From Maioricimonas rarisocia (lineage in GTDB: Bacteria; Planctomycetota; Planctomycetia; Planctomycetales; Planctomycetaceae), in NCBI RefSeq assembly GCF_007747795.1, contig NZ_CP036275.1, positions 248,001 through 312,000 on the forward strand: a stretch of DNA of 64,000 nucleotides, in the 5' to 3' direction. The translations under genes were made by a program, and so were the position numbers. Below, in pieces: positions 36,648 to 45,507 of this stretch (position 1 is its first letter; every line of letters starts with the position of its first letter). The notes beneath the pieces are model-generated. The model did not search any database. It was not told the DNA's origin and was given only the letters and a program-made list of their open reading frames with translations.

Positions 36648-37028
36648 ATGTCGTACGTCACCACCCGCCCCGCACGTTTTCGGTTCGAATCGGTAACCGA
36701 GGCGATTGCTGTGGCGATGCAGAAATCGGAAGTCCGCTTCTGGATGCTGTGGTGGTTCATCGCGCTGGTCTCGACCATCGACCTCTGGCTGGTGGTCGCC
36801 TATCAGGATGTCATCCTCGATATCGAGGAAAGTGCCGTCTGCCACTTCCTGATCTCGCTCGACCCGCAACGCCTGAGCTACTTTCTGCCCGCAAAAGTGA
36901 TGGGGACCACCCTCGTCCTTGGAATCCTGTACGGCATCTGGCTGCGGCTGCGGCAGCACGGGCTGGCCATTGCCGGCGGCGTCGCCACCTTCCAGGCCTG
37001 GCTGCTCTTCTACCTGACCATCACCTGA
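36648..37028 (+). CDS. Hypothetical small membrane protein
   Basis: 126 aa with three membrane helices (FWMLWWFIALVSTIDLWLVV, MGTTLVLGILYGIWL, GLAIAGGVATFQAWLLFYL) and a short basic N-terminus. A purine-rich GGGAG-TATTGAGAG stretch precedes ATG 36648. No family recognised. Its 3' side carries a terminator-like hairpin. Confidence 0.7.
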   Translation: MSYVTTRPARFRFESVTEAIAVAMQKSEVRFWMLWWFIALVSTIDLWLVVAYQDVILDIEESAVCHFLISLDPQRLSYFLPAKVMGTTLVLGILYGIWLRLRQHGLAIAGGVATFQAWLLFYLTIT

Positions 37029-37058
37029 AACGGCCGTCCATCAATCCGACTTGCGTCG

Positions 37059-37091
37059 ACCGACCGCCACTCGAACCGGCGGTCGGTTGTC
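37059..37091 (+). terminator. Hairpin terminator after the small membrane protein gene
   Basis: ACCGACCGCC and GGCGGTCGGT form a 10-bp stem around nine bases, followed by TTGTCGTTT, an interrupted T tract. Confidence 0.6.
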
Positions 37092-37184
37092 GTTTGCGGG
37101 CCCGTCCTTCGACGCTCATCCCTTGAGTCTCGAGTCTTCCGCAACTGCAATTCACCCGTTGCGCGCCTCCACCTACAATGAGGC

Positions 37185-37952
37185 ATGCGCCGTCTGATTC
37201 TTCTCGGGGCCAGCAACGTCACGATCGCCTTCCCGCTGATCGTCGAAAGCCTGCGCGCCGCATTCGGTGAACCGGTCGAACTGATTGCCGCCCACGGTCA
37301 CGGCCGATCCTTCGGAAAGAAAAGCCGCGTCCTCTGGCGGGATCTGCCCGGCATTTCCGTCTGCCGGATGTGGACGGAGCTCGAGCGTCGGCCCCCCTCG
37401 CCGCGCCCCCCGATGGCCCTGATGACCGATGTCGGCAATGACCTGCTGTACGGTGTCCGACCGCCGCAGCTGCTCGACTGGGTCGAGACCTGCATGAAAA
37501 GGCTGCAGGATGCCGGGACCGAGATCGCCGTGGCACTCCCCCCCCGGGACTCGGTGCTGCGAATCAGTGCAGCCCGCTACTACGCGACGCGGACGATCTT
37601 CTTCCCCGGCGGCGGCCCCACCTGGGCCGCGATGCAGGAGATGTTTCACGAGGTCGACGCCGGCCTGGTTGAGCTGGCCGGACGTTACGGTGCTGTCACT
37701 GTCCGCCCGCAGCGGGAATGGTACGGACTCGATCCGATCCACATCCGCCGCAGTGCCCGCCGCGTCGCGTGGGAGACGATTCTGTCCGCGTGGCCTTCGG
37801 CACCCTCGATCCGGGGAGTCGGGGCACCCGTGTGGGAAGGGCTGAACTACTGGCGGCTCGGTCCGGCCGACCGCTGGCTCTTCGGTCGCCCGCAGCAGCG
37901 AACACAGCCGGCCGCCGTCCTCTCCTGCGGGACGACAATCTCGCTCTTCTGA
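37185..37952 (+). CDS. SGNH/GDSL-like hydrolase
   Basis: 255 aa. The order of blocks fits SGNH hydrolases: LILLGASNVTIAF (block I, nucleophilic Ser in GASN in place of GDS), MTDVGNDLLYG (block III GxND with the oxyanion Asn) and GLDPIHIRRSARR (block V DxxH, the catalytic Asp and His). No signal peptide, so it is probably cytoplasmic. The substrate is unknown (esterase or acetylhydrolase activity is usual). The C-terminal 60 residues are outside the core. Same strand as the kinase gene 134 bases downstream. Confidence 0.7.
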   Translation: MRRLILLGASNVTIAFPLIVESLRAAFGEPVELIAAHGHGRSFGKKSRVLWRDLPGISVCRMWTELERRPPSPRPPMALMTDVGNDLLYGVRPPQLLDWVETCMKRLQDAGTEIAVALPPRDSVLRISAARYYATRTIFFPGGGPTWAAMQEMFHEVDAGLVELAGRYGAVTVRPQREWYGLDPIHIRRSARRVAWETILSAWPSAPSIRGVGAPVWEGLNYWRLGPADRWLFGRPQQRTQPAAVLSCGTTISLF

Positions 37953-38086
37953 CGGCGGAATCGCCCGCATCGCTGAGGAACGGGCCGATTCGCCGCAGCT
38001 GCGTCAGTATTACGAGTTGCAGCGGCTCTCTTCTTTGAGGACACTACAACTTCGTGGTCGCGGGTTCTGCCGGCAGATGACGCAGC

Positions 38087-39802
38087 ATGGCTTCTGAAAC
38101 AGAGAAACGCCGCCTTGGGCCGTTCGAGCTGCAGGAAAAGCTCGGAGTGGGGGGCATGGGCATCGTCTATCGCGCCACCTACCTCAAAACGGGGCAGGAT
38201 GTGGCGGTCAAGGTGCTTGCGCCCGATCTCACCGCCGACCCCAAGCTCGCCCGCCGCTTTCAGCGCGAGATGGACATCCTCAAGAAGCTGCGGCACCCGC
38301 ACATCGTCCGCTACTACGGAGGCAGTTCCTCCGGCGCGCAGCGGTTCTACGCGATGGAGATGATCACCGGCGGGTCACTCGACGATCTGCTCCGCAAGCG
38401 GAACACCCTCTCCTGGGAGGAAGCGGTCGAGTACGGCATTCACATCGCCAAAGCCCTCGAGCATGCCCACAACGAAGGGGTCATCCACCGCGATCTCAAG
38501 CCGGGCAACCTGCTGCTCACGAAGAAGGGGCGGATCAAGCTCAGCGACTTCGGCATCGCCCGCGACACACAGGCGACCGCGCTGACGCAGGCCGGCAAGA
38601 CGGTCGGCACGATGGCCTACATGGCTCCCGAACAGATTACGGGCAAGAAGCCGGTCTCCCGCCGCACCGACCTGTACGCGCTCGGCTGCGTGATGTTCCA
38701 GATGCTCACCGGCCGCACGCCGTTCGAGTCCGAAACGCATCCGGAAATGCTCTTCAAGCATATCCAGGACGATCCCCCCTCCGTCCGCGAATACAACATG
38801 GACGTGCCGATCTGGCTCGATCGCCTGATCGACGACATGCTTGCCAAAGAGCCGGAAGACCGCCCGTTCGATGCTCTCGCCGTTCAGGTGCAGCTCGAAG
38901 AAGTCCGCACGAAGGTGGCCGAGCAGGAAAGCATCATTCGCGAGACGGCCGCGGGAGGCCAGTCGGCACTCACGCTCAAGGAAGGGGACCGGCAGCTGGC
39001 AACGAAGCTGGTCGGCAAAAAGAAGAAGAAACGAAAGAAGAAGCAGCTCGAAGTTCCCGTCTACGAGCGAACGTGGTTTCTTGGTTCTGCTCTGGCCGGA
39101 GTCCTCCTGCTCGTCGTCTGGTCACTCTGGCCTGAAAGCGAAGCGGCCATTTTTGACCGGATCCAGCAGGTGATGGCCAGCGACGATCCCGGCGACTGGG
39201 GTGCGGCCGAATCCGACATCAAGGACTACCTCGAGCGATTTCCCGAGGCGCAACAGGCCAGTCAGGTCAGCGGCTGGCACGACCAGATCGAGATGTACCG
39301 TGCCGAGCGGCGGGCGGAAACAAATATCCGCTTTGGCCGCGACCCTCAGACCGAAGCCGAGCAGTTGTTCGTCGAGGCCAAGCAGTACGAGAAGTTCGGC
39401 GACCGGTTGACGGCTCTCTCGAAGTACGAGGCGATGGTGACGCTGCTGAAGGAACAGCGCGACGATTCTGAAGCCCGTCCCTTCATCAACCTCGCCCGTC
39501 GACAGGCCCAGCGGATCAAGTCGAGCGTCGGTTCCTCCACCGACCGGACCGCCTTCATCAAGGAGCAGCTCGCCGAGGCGGATACGCTCTACCTCGCGGG
39601 TGAGGCGGTCCGCGCCCGCGAGAAGTGGCAGAGTATTGTCCGGCTGTACGGCGACAACGCCGAGTTCGAGGTGCACGTGCAGAAGGCCCGTGCACGGCTG
39701 ATCGATCCCAAAGCCTCGATGCAGGCCGAAGAGGTCTCCGGGCTGCTGGACGAAGCGGTCGACACCCTCGACCGGGCGACGCGTGAAGCGACCGACCTCT
39801 GA
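38087..39802 (+). CDS. Membrane Ser/Thr protein kinase (PknB type)
   Basis: 571 aa. Kinase domain residues about 12-265: glycine loop LGVGGMGIVYRA, VAIK-type Lys in DVAVKVL, HRDLKPGNLLL catalytic loop, DFG in LSDFGIARDT, and MAYMAPEQ activation segment end, so all catalytic residues are present. A very basic stretch (KKKKKRKKKQ, about 308-320) precedes one membrane helix (WFLGSALAGVLLLVVWSLW). The extracytoplasmic part of about 220 residues is helical, with a TPR-like pattern around AEQLFVEAKQYEKFGDRLTA. It signals by phosphorylating unknown cytoplasmic targets. The IS4 element is inserted 29 bases past its target-site repeat start, after the gene end, so the gene is intact. Confidence 0.92.
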   Translation: MASETEKRRLGPFELQEKLGVGGMGIVYRATYLKTGQDVAVKVLAPDLTADPKLARRFQREMDILKKLRHPHIVRYYGGSSSGAQRFYAMEMITGGSLDDLLRKRNTLSWEEAVEYGIHIAKALEHAHNEGVIHRDLKPGNLLLTKKGRIKLSDFGIARDTQATALTQAGKTVGTMAYMAPEQITGKKPVSRRTDLYALGCVMFQMLTGRTPFESETHPEMLFKHIQDDPPSVREYNMDVPIWLDRLIDDMLAKEPEDRPFDALAVQVQLEEVRTKVAEQESIIRETAAGGQSALTLKEGDRQLATKLVGKKKKKRKKKQLEVPVYERTWFLGSALAGVLLLVVWSLWPESEAAIFDRIQQVMASDDPGDWGAAESDIKDYLERFPEAQQASQVSGWHDQIEMYRAERRAETNIRFGRDPQTEAEQLFVEAKQYEKFGDRLTALSKYEAMVTLLKEQRDDSEARPFINLARRQAQRIKSSVGSSTDRTAFIKEQLAEADTLYLAGEAVRAREKWQSIVRLYGDNAEFEVHVQKARARLIDPKASMQAEEVSGLLDEAVDTLDRATREATDL

Positions 39803-39831
39803 GATGGCGTGAGGCGTGAGCTTGTAGGGCC

Positions 39832-39841
39832 GGCTATTGCC
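39832..39841 (+). repeat. Target-site duplication, left copy
   Basis: GGCTATTGCC directly abuts the left end of the IS4-family element and is repeated exactly at 41410-41419 on the other side. Confidence 0.85.
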
Positions 39842-41409
39842 CAATGGCACTAAGTTTGTTGGCGTGCGCTCTTCTTTCGTCGGCGCTTCTTGCTTGCACT
39901 GCTTGTCTTTCTGGCGAATGTTCGGCCGGGACGCCACTGGACTTCGTGAGATGCAATAGCTGCCAGCAGCTTGGGAAGCACGCGACGGTTCACCTCCGTT
40001 GAGGTGGATGTCAGCAACAGCGGCCAAGCCGTCACCAGTTCTTCCAGGGCGTGCTTGAAGCTCACCCCCAACGGGTCTCCGTCGCCGGTGGACCGCTGCG
40101 CGGCTTCGACCATTAACCAGCGAACCAGCAGGTACAGCACCACGTGGCCGGCCACCTCGTACTGCACTGATTCCGGCGAATGACTCCGCAGGGTCCGTTC
40201 CAGCCCCTGGTAGACTTTCAGTTCCTGAAACGTCGTTTCGATCTCCCAGCGACGATGATACAACCCGATGCCTTTGCGCACCGCGGGATCCAGTGGATGT
40301 CCCGGTTCGGCTTCTGTCGCCATCCGGATCCAGTCTTCGCGACTGATGCGCTTCGGTCCCAGCACATTGGTCACCACCGCACTGGGGGGAAAGCCTTTGA
40401 TCTGGTAGTTGATGACGCGCAGCGTGATCGACTCGGGAAGATTTGCATTGCGCCAACGTGGTCCGGAGGGAGTTTTCCAGCGCACAATGCGATCCCTGGG
40501 GCCCAGCCGCCGCAGCGTCTTCATGCGAACACCCGGATACTGTCGAATCGCAAAGTAGCCCCGCGCTGCCTGAATCTGATGGAACAACCCGTAGCTCCAG
40601 AACCCCTGATCCATCAGCACCAGATCGTTACGCCGTACCTGCTTCAGCAATCGGGCGGCCACGGTGCGTTCGCCTTCGTCGACCGGTCCCAGTTCGTACC
40701 GCCAGGGCAGACGGACCAGAGGCAACTGCAACATGACCATACGGGCCTGCGCGACACGATACCGGCCGTTGCTGCTGGTGCCGAAGTGCTCGGCCAGACG
40801 ATTGTGTTGCGGCAGCCGAATGGTGGTCCCGTCCAGCGCCAGCAAACGAAACCGCTTCCAGCGGATCAGGTCCTGGTGCTGTTCCTCGAACCGGGCCGTG
40901 AGCAGTTCGATGAGGACGAACCAGACAGCGACCGGCATGCGTCGGCGGGCCTGGGTGAAGGCTTCTTCAGTCACCGTCGCAGGATCTTTTCCCCGCGGAC
41001 TGTGTTTCGATGCCTTCGGTTTGCGTCGTGCCGCGTTGCGGCGGGATCGTGCAACCGCTTCGGGCAAGCCATTGGCCGACAGGTCCAACATCTGGGCGGT
41101 CAGCGTGAGAATCCGGGCAAAGCTCTTTGTCGAATGCAGTGCCGAGAGCACTCCCAGCCAGACCAGGTTGGGAATTGCCAATGCCGAGCGAACGATCCTG
41201 ACATCCGCCCGCTCGGCGGCCTGAACGACGAGCGACTCAGGCAGTAGCCGGGCAAACGCTTTGAGGTCCTGTTGACGAATCTGTTCCCAGACATCATACC
41301 TTGGCTCATCCGTGAGCATCTTTGAGGCCTCCTGACACGAATACCGTTTTGCACAAACGACTTGTGTCAGGAGGCACTCTTCCATGTCAATACAAACTTA
41401 GTGCCATTG
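39842..41409 (-). mobile_element. IS4-family insertion sequence, complete
   Basis: 1568-bp element bounded by perfect 18-bp inverted repeats (left CAATGGCACTAAGTTTGT, right its complement ending at 41409). It is flanked by a 10-bp direct repeat GGCTATTGCC, within the 9-12 bp range known for IS4 relatives. One transposase gene fills it, and its stop codon lies inside the left repeat. Removing element and one repeat restores a palindrome GGCCGGC-TATT-GCCGGCC, so insertion was into the centre of a hairpin-forming repeat. Intact ends, intact gene and exact duplication point to a recent insertion. Confidence 0.92.
39850..41385 (-). CDS. IS4-family DDE transposase
   Basis: 511 aa, full length. DDE residues: Asp in LLALDGTTIRLPQ, Asp in LVLMDQGFWSYGLF, and Glu in the YREK signature YHRRWEIETTFQELK, which fits Y-x2-R-x3-E-x6-K exactly. 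The C-terminus is Lys/Arg-rich. Start ATG 41385 lies inside the element; an internal ATG 69 bases later (before LTDEPRYDVWEQI) is an alternative. No frameshift or stop is seen, so the protein should be active. Confidence 0.93.
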   Translation of the reverse strand: MEECLLTQVVCAKRYSCQEASKMLTDEPRYDVWEQIRQQDLKAFARLLPESLVVQAAERADVRIVRSALAIPNLVWLGVLSALHSTKSFARILTLTAQMLDLSANGLPEAVARSRRNAARRKPKASKHSPRGKDPATVTEEAFTQARRRMPVAVWFVLIELLTARFEEQHQDLIRWKRFRLLALDGTTIRLPQHNRLAEHFGTSSNGRYRVAQARMVMLQLPLVRLPWRYELGPVDEGERTVAARLLKQVRRNDLVLMDQGFWSYGLFHQIQAARGYFAIRQYPGVRMKTLRRLGPRDRIVRWKTPSGPRWRNANLPESITLRVINYQIKGFPPSAVVTNVLGPKRISREDWIRMATEAEPGHPLDPAVRKGIGLYHRRWEIETTFQELKVYQGLERTLRSHSPESVQYEVAGHVVLYLLVRWLMVEAAQRSTGDGDPLGVSFKHALEELVTAWPLLLTSTSTEVNRRVLPKLLAAIASHEVQWRPGRTFARKTSSASKKRRRKKSARQQT

Positions 41410-41419
41410 GGCTATTGCC
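41410..41419 (+). repeat. Target-site duplication, right copy
   Basis: GGCTATTGCC, the exact partner of 39832-39841, immediately follows the right inverted repeat. Confidence 0.85.
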
Positions 41420-41464
41420 GGCCGCCCCCTTGCAAGCGGGGCTCCCGCAGCACCCGTGTGCCCC

Positions 41465-41605
41465 GTAGGGTGCTGTCGCCGGAGGCGACGCACCATTCAC
41501 GCATTGTTTTTGTGTGATGCGGTTGGTGCGTCACGCGGGCTGTCCGTCGCTGGACGTCGTCCGGAATGGAGTTTCACCTGGTCGTTCGCACGTGACGCAC
41601 CCTAC
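41465..41605 (+). repeat. Dispersed repeat element, third (diverged) member
   Basis: 141-bp relative of the two 147-bp elements at 30959 and 31137. It has the same start GTAGGGTGCTGTCGCCGG with the GTCGCCGGAGGCGAC hairpin and the same CGCACCATxC step. The end GTGACGCACCCTAC is inverted to the start, while the middle has diverged. No coding capacity. Confidence 0.8.
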
Positions 41606-41676
41606 GGCCCGGGGCGCGAGGGAAAGCCCACCGTCCGCGTCCGGTGGGCCGTGAACCGGGTTGAGTTGCATCCTCT

Positions 41677-41716
41677 GTAGGGCCGGCGGGTGGCCCAGAC
41701 ACAGGATGTGTCTGGG
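41677..41716 (+). repeat. Short palindromic (REP-like) unit
   Basis: GTAGGGCCGGC (41677-41687), identical to 11 bases left of the IS element at 39824-39834, is followed by a perfect 10-bp inverted repeat CCCAGACACA / TGTGTCTGGG around GGA. The stretch 41410-41945 carries only such repeats, including a CTCCGTGTCTCTGTGCCTCC string near 41837, and no supported gene. Confidence 0.7.
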
Positions 41717-41945
41717 TGGCGCAGCCACAGGAGGCAGCTCATTCCGTGTCCGAACTTCCTGACAGGCTCTTCCTGTCGTTGCGCGACCCGCTGTTCATCG
41801 GAATTCCCGCGATGCCGGGACCAGTCCCAGCCTGCTCCTCCGTGTCTCTGTGCCTCCGGGGTTCCTTTCTGACGCTACGCCGGAGCTCACACTCCGAACT
41901 CGCCTGCTTCCTGATTCCCAACACCTGTCTCCTACTTCCTCCCTC

Positions 41946-42365
41946 CTACTCCTCCCCGTACACCGTCACCACGATCGTCCGCTGTCGCGGCTTGATGTCG
42001 CATTCCAGATGAAAGATCTGCTGCCACGTCCCCAGCACCAGATCCCCTTCGTCGATCGGCACCGTCAGCGATGGGCCGAGCGTCGTCGCCTGCAGGTGCG
42101 AATGCCCGTTGCCATCGTGCCAGGTCTGCTCGTGTCCGTAGTCGGGACTGGGCGGCATCAGCCGGTCGAGCATTTCGGGCAGGTCCCGCTCGAGGCCCGG
42201 CTCGAACTCGATCGTGCCGATTGCCCCTGTGCTTCCTACGTTGAAGACGTTCACCATCCCCTGCGATACGCGGGACGAATGCACGATCTGCCGCACCTGA
42301 TCGGTCAGGTCATGCATCTGTCCGTGCGAGTGTGTGTCGATTGCGATTCGTTCCTGCGTCACCAT
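41946..42365 (-). CDS. yjbQ: YjbQ family protein (UPF0047)
   Basis: 139 aa, typical length. Family blocks: DLTDQVRQIVHSSRVSQGMV, VGSTGAIGTIEFEPGL, LMPPSPDYGHEQTWHDGNGH and LGTWQQIFHLECDIKPRQRT, with the conserved His residues thought to form the active site. Members are reported to have weak thiamine-phosphate synthase activity; the true role is unsettled. Single gene on the minus strand beside the repeat-rich stretch. Confidence 0.92.
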   Translation of the reverse strand: MVTQERIAIDTHSHGQMHDLTDQVRQIVHSSRVSQGMVNVFNVGSTGAIGTIEFEPGLERDLPEMLDRLMPPSPDYGHEQTWHDGNGHSHLQATTLGPSLTVPIDEGDLVLGTWQQIFHLECDIKPRQRTIVVTVYGEE

Positions 42366-42578
42366 GATTCTGCCCCGTCGCTTGAAGTCTGAGGCGTCTG
42401 CGTGAAGACTTCAGTCTGTGAAGATTCTGTGAGAAACCGCGCAGCAGTCGATGTGTTGGCTGTGGCGGCTTCCGCCCCCGCTGCCAGACGATACCATTCG
42501 GAGATCATTCACGCTGCGGGTCTCCGAAGGACGCGCCTGCCAAACACGACCGCCATTGCCCGAGGACGGCCTGGAACG

Positions 42579-43382
42579 ATGCCTGTAGTTCGCGCCAACG
42601 GAATCGATCAACACGTACTGGTGCAGGGGGAGGGTCCGGCGATCCTGTTCGTGCATGGTTTTCCCCTCGATCACACCATGTGGCGCTGGCAGTACGGACG
42701 CTTCACCCGTTCGCATCGCGTCATCGCTCCCGATCTGCGCGGGTTCGGCAAGACCCCGCCCGGTGATGCACCCGCTTCGATGGAGCTGTACGCCGACGAT
42801 CTCGCGGCCCTGCTCGACGAACTCAACATCGCCGAGCCGGTTGTCCTCTGCGGACTCTCCATGGGAGGCTACGTTGCCTGGCAGTTCATCCGCCGCCACG
42901 GGCACCGGCTGGCCGGGCTGGTGCTGTGCGATACCCGTGCCGCCGCGGATACACCCGAAATCAAAGAGACCCGTGGCCAACTGGCCGAACATGTCCTCGC
43001 CAGCGGGACGGCCACGCTCGCCGAGAGCATTCCGGAAAAGCTGTTCTCCGAGGTCACACGCGAGAAGCAGCCGCAACTGCTCGAGGAGACGAAGCGGGTG
43101 ATCCTCAAGACCCCTCCGGAAGGCGTTGCTGCTGCGGCCCGTGCCATGGCCGCCCGCCCCGACATGAATGATCTGCTTCCGGCGATCGACGTGCCGACTC
43201 TTGTCGTGGTCGGAGCCGACGACAGGCTTTCACCTCCTGCCGAGATGAGGCAGCTTGCCGCCGCGATCCCTGCAGCAGAGTTCGTCGAGATCGACAATGC
43301 CGGTCACATGACGCCACTCGAGGCATCGGCGAAGTTCAACCTCGTGATGCAGCAGTTCCTCGATCAGGTTCCCGCCCGGTAA
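42579..43382 (+). CDS. Alpha/beta hydrolase
   Basis: 267 aa. ATG 42579 matches the family start (VRANGIDQHVLVQGEGPAIL); the frame is open for 59 codons upstream but without family features. HGFPLDHTMW provides the oxyanion hole, LCGLSMGGYVAW the nucleophile elbow (Ser in GLSMGG), a late Asp in VVGADDRLSPPAEM, and the His in DNAGHMTPLEASAKF, so the triad is complete. The closest general type is the 3-oxoadipate enol-lactonase/haloperoxidase-like group; the substrate is unknown. It precedes the PhoD-like gene by 51 bases. Confidence 0.85.
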   Translation: MPVVRANGIDQHVLVQGEGPAILFVHGFPLDHTMWRWQYGRFTRSHRVIAPDLRGFGKTPPGDAPASMELYADDLAALLDELNIAEPVVLCGLSMGGYVAWQFIRRHGHRLAGLVLCDTRAAADTPEIKETRGQLAEHVLASGTATLAESIPEKLFSEVTREKQPQLLEETKRVILKTPPEGVAAAARAMAARPDMNDLLPAIDVPTLVVVGADDRLSPPAEMRQLAAAIPAAEFVEIDNAGHMTPLEASAKFNLVMQQFLDQVPAR

Positions 43383-43433
43383 CCATCCGTCGCTATCCCA
43401 CCACTCGATGACCGAGCTTGTACTGGAGCCGAA

Positions 43434-44501
43434 ATGCCATTCAGACTGACCGCGGTCGTTCTCATTGGATACTGCTTCGCACTTGGCACCGACGCGTCGC
43501 TTGCTGTCGACGACCAGCCACTCGAGAGGATCGCCTTCGGCTCATGCGCAAAGCAGGACGAGCCGCAACCGATCTGGAAAACGATCGTCGAGACAGAGCC
43601 GGATCTGTTTCTGTTCATCGGTGACAACATCTATGGCGACAGCGAGGACATGAACGTCCTGCGGAAGAAGTGGAACCAGCTTGGTGCCATCGACGGCTAT
43701 CGTCGCCTGAAAGAAGTCTGCCCGATCCTCGCGACGTGGGACGACCACGACTACGGCGTAAACGACGGCGGTGCCGAGTATCCCCGCAAAAAGGAGTCGC
43801 AGAAGGTCTTCCTCGAGTTCTTTGAAGAGCCGGCCGACTCCCCCCGCTGGAACCGGGAAGGGGTTTACGGAGCAAAGCTGTTCGGCCCGGAAGGGAAACG
43901 GGTACAGGTCATCCTCCTCGATACCCGCTACCACCGCAGCCAACTGGTCAAACGCATCTGGCGCCCCGAGCCGGGAGAAGGGGATAAGGGCCCCTACGGC
44001 CCCAACGAGGATCCGGCTGCGACGATGCTCGGCGACGAACAATGGAAGTGGCTCGAAGAGCAGCTCAAGGTGCCGGCCCAGGTCCGCATCATCGCCTCGA
44101 GCATCCAGGTCATTCCCGACGGCCACCATTGGGAGAAGTGGGGAAATCTCCCGCGCGAACGGCAGCGGCTGTTCAGCCTCATCGAGAAGACCGGTGCCGA
44201 GGGGGTGATCTTCATCTCGGGAGACCGGCACTCGGCCGAGATCTCGGCGGTCGACCCGGGCGTCGGCTACGAACTGATCGACGTCACCTCCAGCAGCCTC
44301 AACCGCCCATCGAAGTGGCATTCGGAACTCAACCCGCATCGTCTGGGGACGAAGTACACAGACGAAAACTTCGGGATGATCACCATCGACTGGCAGGAGG
44401 AGGATCCGGTCGTTCGTTGCCAGGTCCGCTCGATTGAGGGGGAAGTCGTGCTGCAGCATCGGGTTCGGCTCAGTCAGCTGCAGCCGCCGGTCGGCGATTG
44501 A
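43434..44501 (+). CDS. PhoD-like secreted metallophosphatase (alkaline phosphatase D family)
   Basis: 355 aa with a signal peptide (LTAVVLIGYCFALGTDASLAV). The metal-binding blocks are RIAFGSCAKQDEPQPIW, FLFIGDNIYGDSEDM, LATWDDHDYGVND, ASSIQVIPD and FISGDRHSAEIS, all standard for the PhoD/calcineurin-like group. They hydrolyse phosphomonoesters or phosphodiesters outside the cytoplasm. It is shorter than Bacillus PhoD and lacks its N-terminal domain, as in many planctomycete copies. Same strand as the alpha/beta hydrolase; a shared transcript is possible. Confidence 0.88.
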   Translation: MPFRLTAVVLIGYCFALGTDASLAVDDQPLERIAFGSCAKQDEPQPIWKTIVETEPDLFLFIGDNIYGDSEDMNVLRKKWNQLGAIDGYRRLKEVCPILATWDDHDYGVNDGGAEYPRKKESQKVFLEFFEEPADSPRWNREGVYGAKLFGPEGKRVQVILLDTRYHRSQLVKRIWRPEPGEGDKGPYGPNEDPAATMLGDEQWKWLEEQLKVPAQVRIIASSIQVIPDGHHWEKWGNLPRERQRLFSLIEKTGAEGVIFISGDRHSAEISAVDPGVGYELIDVTSSSLNRPSKWHSELNPHRLGTKYTDENFGMITIDWQEEDPVVRCQVRSIEGEVVLQHRVRLSQLQPPVGD

Positions 44502-44595
44502 AGAAAAGCCCCGGAAGATCCGGGACGCAGCGACGTTCTCCCTCCAGATGCCGGTTTGGACACCCACTCTGGAATGACCGCGGAGAACGCCTCAG

Positions 44596-44982
44596 ATGCC
44601 TCGCCGATCCTTCAGCCCCGATGCCAGTCTCCTCCTTGTGATTGCTGCCGTCGTCGCGATCGGCACGGTGATGCAGCGTCCGGAACTGCGGCTGCAGGCG
44701 ATCGAGACGGTCCGATCTGCAAGCCACAAGCTGGCCCGGTTTGCCGAACCCGCCCCGCCTGTGACTTCCCCCAGCGACGCAGACGACTTCGCTCCGAATG
44801 CGGAACCTCTGAGCGGGGCGGAAGTTCCGACTCCTGCCGCGACCGTCGGCTCGCAGCGGGTTCGCGTCATTCCTCCCCCGGTCCGGCTGCGAACCGTCTC
44901 GAACCGTATCGTGCGACCAACGACCGGAACCTCCGGGGCCGGCTTCGTGAGTGTCCCTGCTGGCGGCGGCACCTGCCACTGA
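44596..44982 (+). CDS. Small hypothetical membrane-anchored protein
   Basis: 128 aa: one N-terminal hydrophobic helix (DASLLLVIAAVVAIGTVM), then a Pro/Ala/Arg-rich chain ending SVPAGGGTCH. A GGAG sits about 10 bases upstream of ATG 44596. No family. Small genes like this are easily over-called; codon bias on this frame is reasonable. Confidence 0.45.
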   Translation: MPRRSFSPDASLLLVIAAVVAIGTVMQRPELRLQAIETVRSASHKLARFAEPAPPVTSPSDADDFAPNAEPLSGAEVPTPAATVGSQRVRVIPPPVRLRTVSNRIVRPTTGTSGAGFVSVPAGGGTCH

Positions 44983-45299
44983 TCAGGTCGAACAGGACCA
45001 CGGTGATCCTCGGACTTCTACCGACCTGACGGGCGAACCGCGCCCTCCTCGCGGGTGTCCCGACATTGCAGGCATTCGTGTGCCGAAGCCAGGAACGGAC
45101 CAGGCGGTGTGCCCCGAAGCAGGTGCGGAACTGCAGAAACTGCAGGTGTTTGCGGTCATCCGGCAGAAACTGATCGCTGCGGACCCGGCAGAGGGGCGGA
45201 CGGGTTGCAGGGATCGGGGGAACGTGCAAGAATGCGTGCTTCCCGGCGAGCCCGGCCCTGCAGGGGCGGGCAGACCACGCAGCCTGTGCAGCCGATTGG

Positions 45300-45327
45300 T
45301 TGACACAAGGCGGGACGTTGGTACCTT
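45300..45327 (+). promoter_or_regulatory. Promoter of tRNA-Asn
   Basis: A perfect -35 TTGACA (45300-45305), 16-base spacer and a weak -10 TACCTT (45322-45327) end 13 bases before the tRNA. The 358 bases between the small gene ending at 44982 and the tRNA hold nothing else I can support. Confidence 0.6.
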
Positions 45328-45340
45328 CTGCCGGAAACAT

Positions 45341-45413
45341 TCCCCTGTAGCTCAATCGGTAGAGCGGTCGGCTGTTAACCGATAGGTTGTAGGTTCGAGT
45401 CCTACCGGGGGAG
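45341..45413 (+). tRNA. tRNA-Asn (anticodon GTT)
   Basis: A 73-nt cloverleaf: acceptor TCCCCTG pairs with CGGGGGA, D arm GCTCAATCGGTAGAGC, anticodon stem GTCGG/CCGAT with loop CTGTTAA giving anticodon GTT, T arm GTAGG-TTCGAGT-CCTAC. CCA is not encoded. Discriminator base G. It marks the left border of the remnant-rich accessory stretch. Confidence 0.97.
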
Positions 45414-45418
45414 CTCGT

Positions 45419-45438
45419 TTTCTTTCTGCGGAAAGAAA
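45419..45438 (+). terminator. Perfect inverted repeat just after tRNA-Asn
   Basis: TTTCTTTC-TGCG-GAAAGAAA, an 8-bp stem with a 4-base loop, starts six bases after the tRNA. It could be a processing or stop structure for the tRNA transcript. Confidence 0.45.
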
Positions 45439-45451
45439 GCACACACCAGTT

Positions 45452-45489
45452 AACGCCCGGCGTCGAGAAATCGGCTACCGGGCGTTTTT
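45452..45489 (+). terminator. Intrinsic terminator of the tRNA-Asn transcript
   Basis: AACGCCCGG and CCGGGCGTT form a 9-bp stem around 17 bases, followed by TTT (five T in a row with the stem). Confidence 0.75.
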
Positions 45490-45507
45490 GCGTTTCCGCC
45501 TTTCACG

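Noticed and set aside
45392-45413. tRNA-Asn 3' end as an attachment site
   Set aside because: I found no second copy of this sequence downstream in the window and no integrase gene, so no att pair can be claimed.
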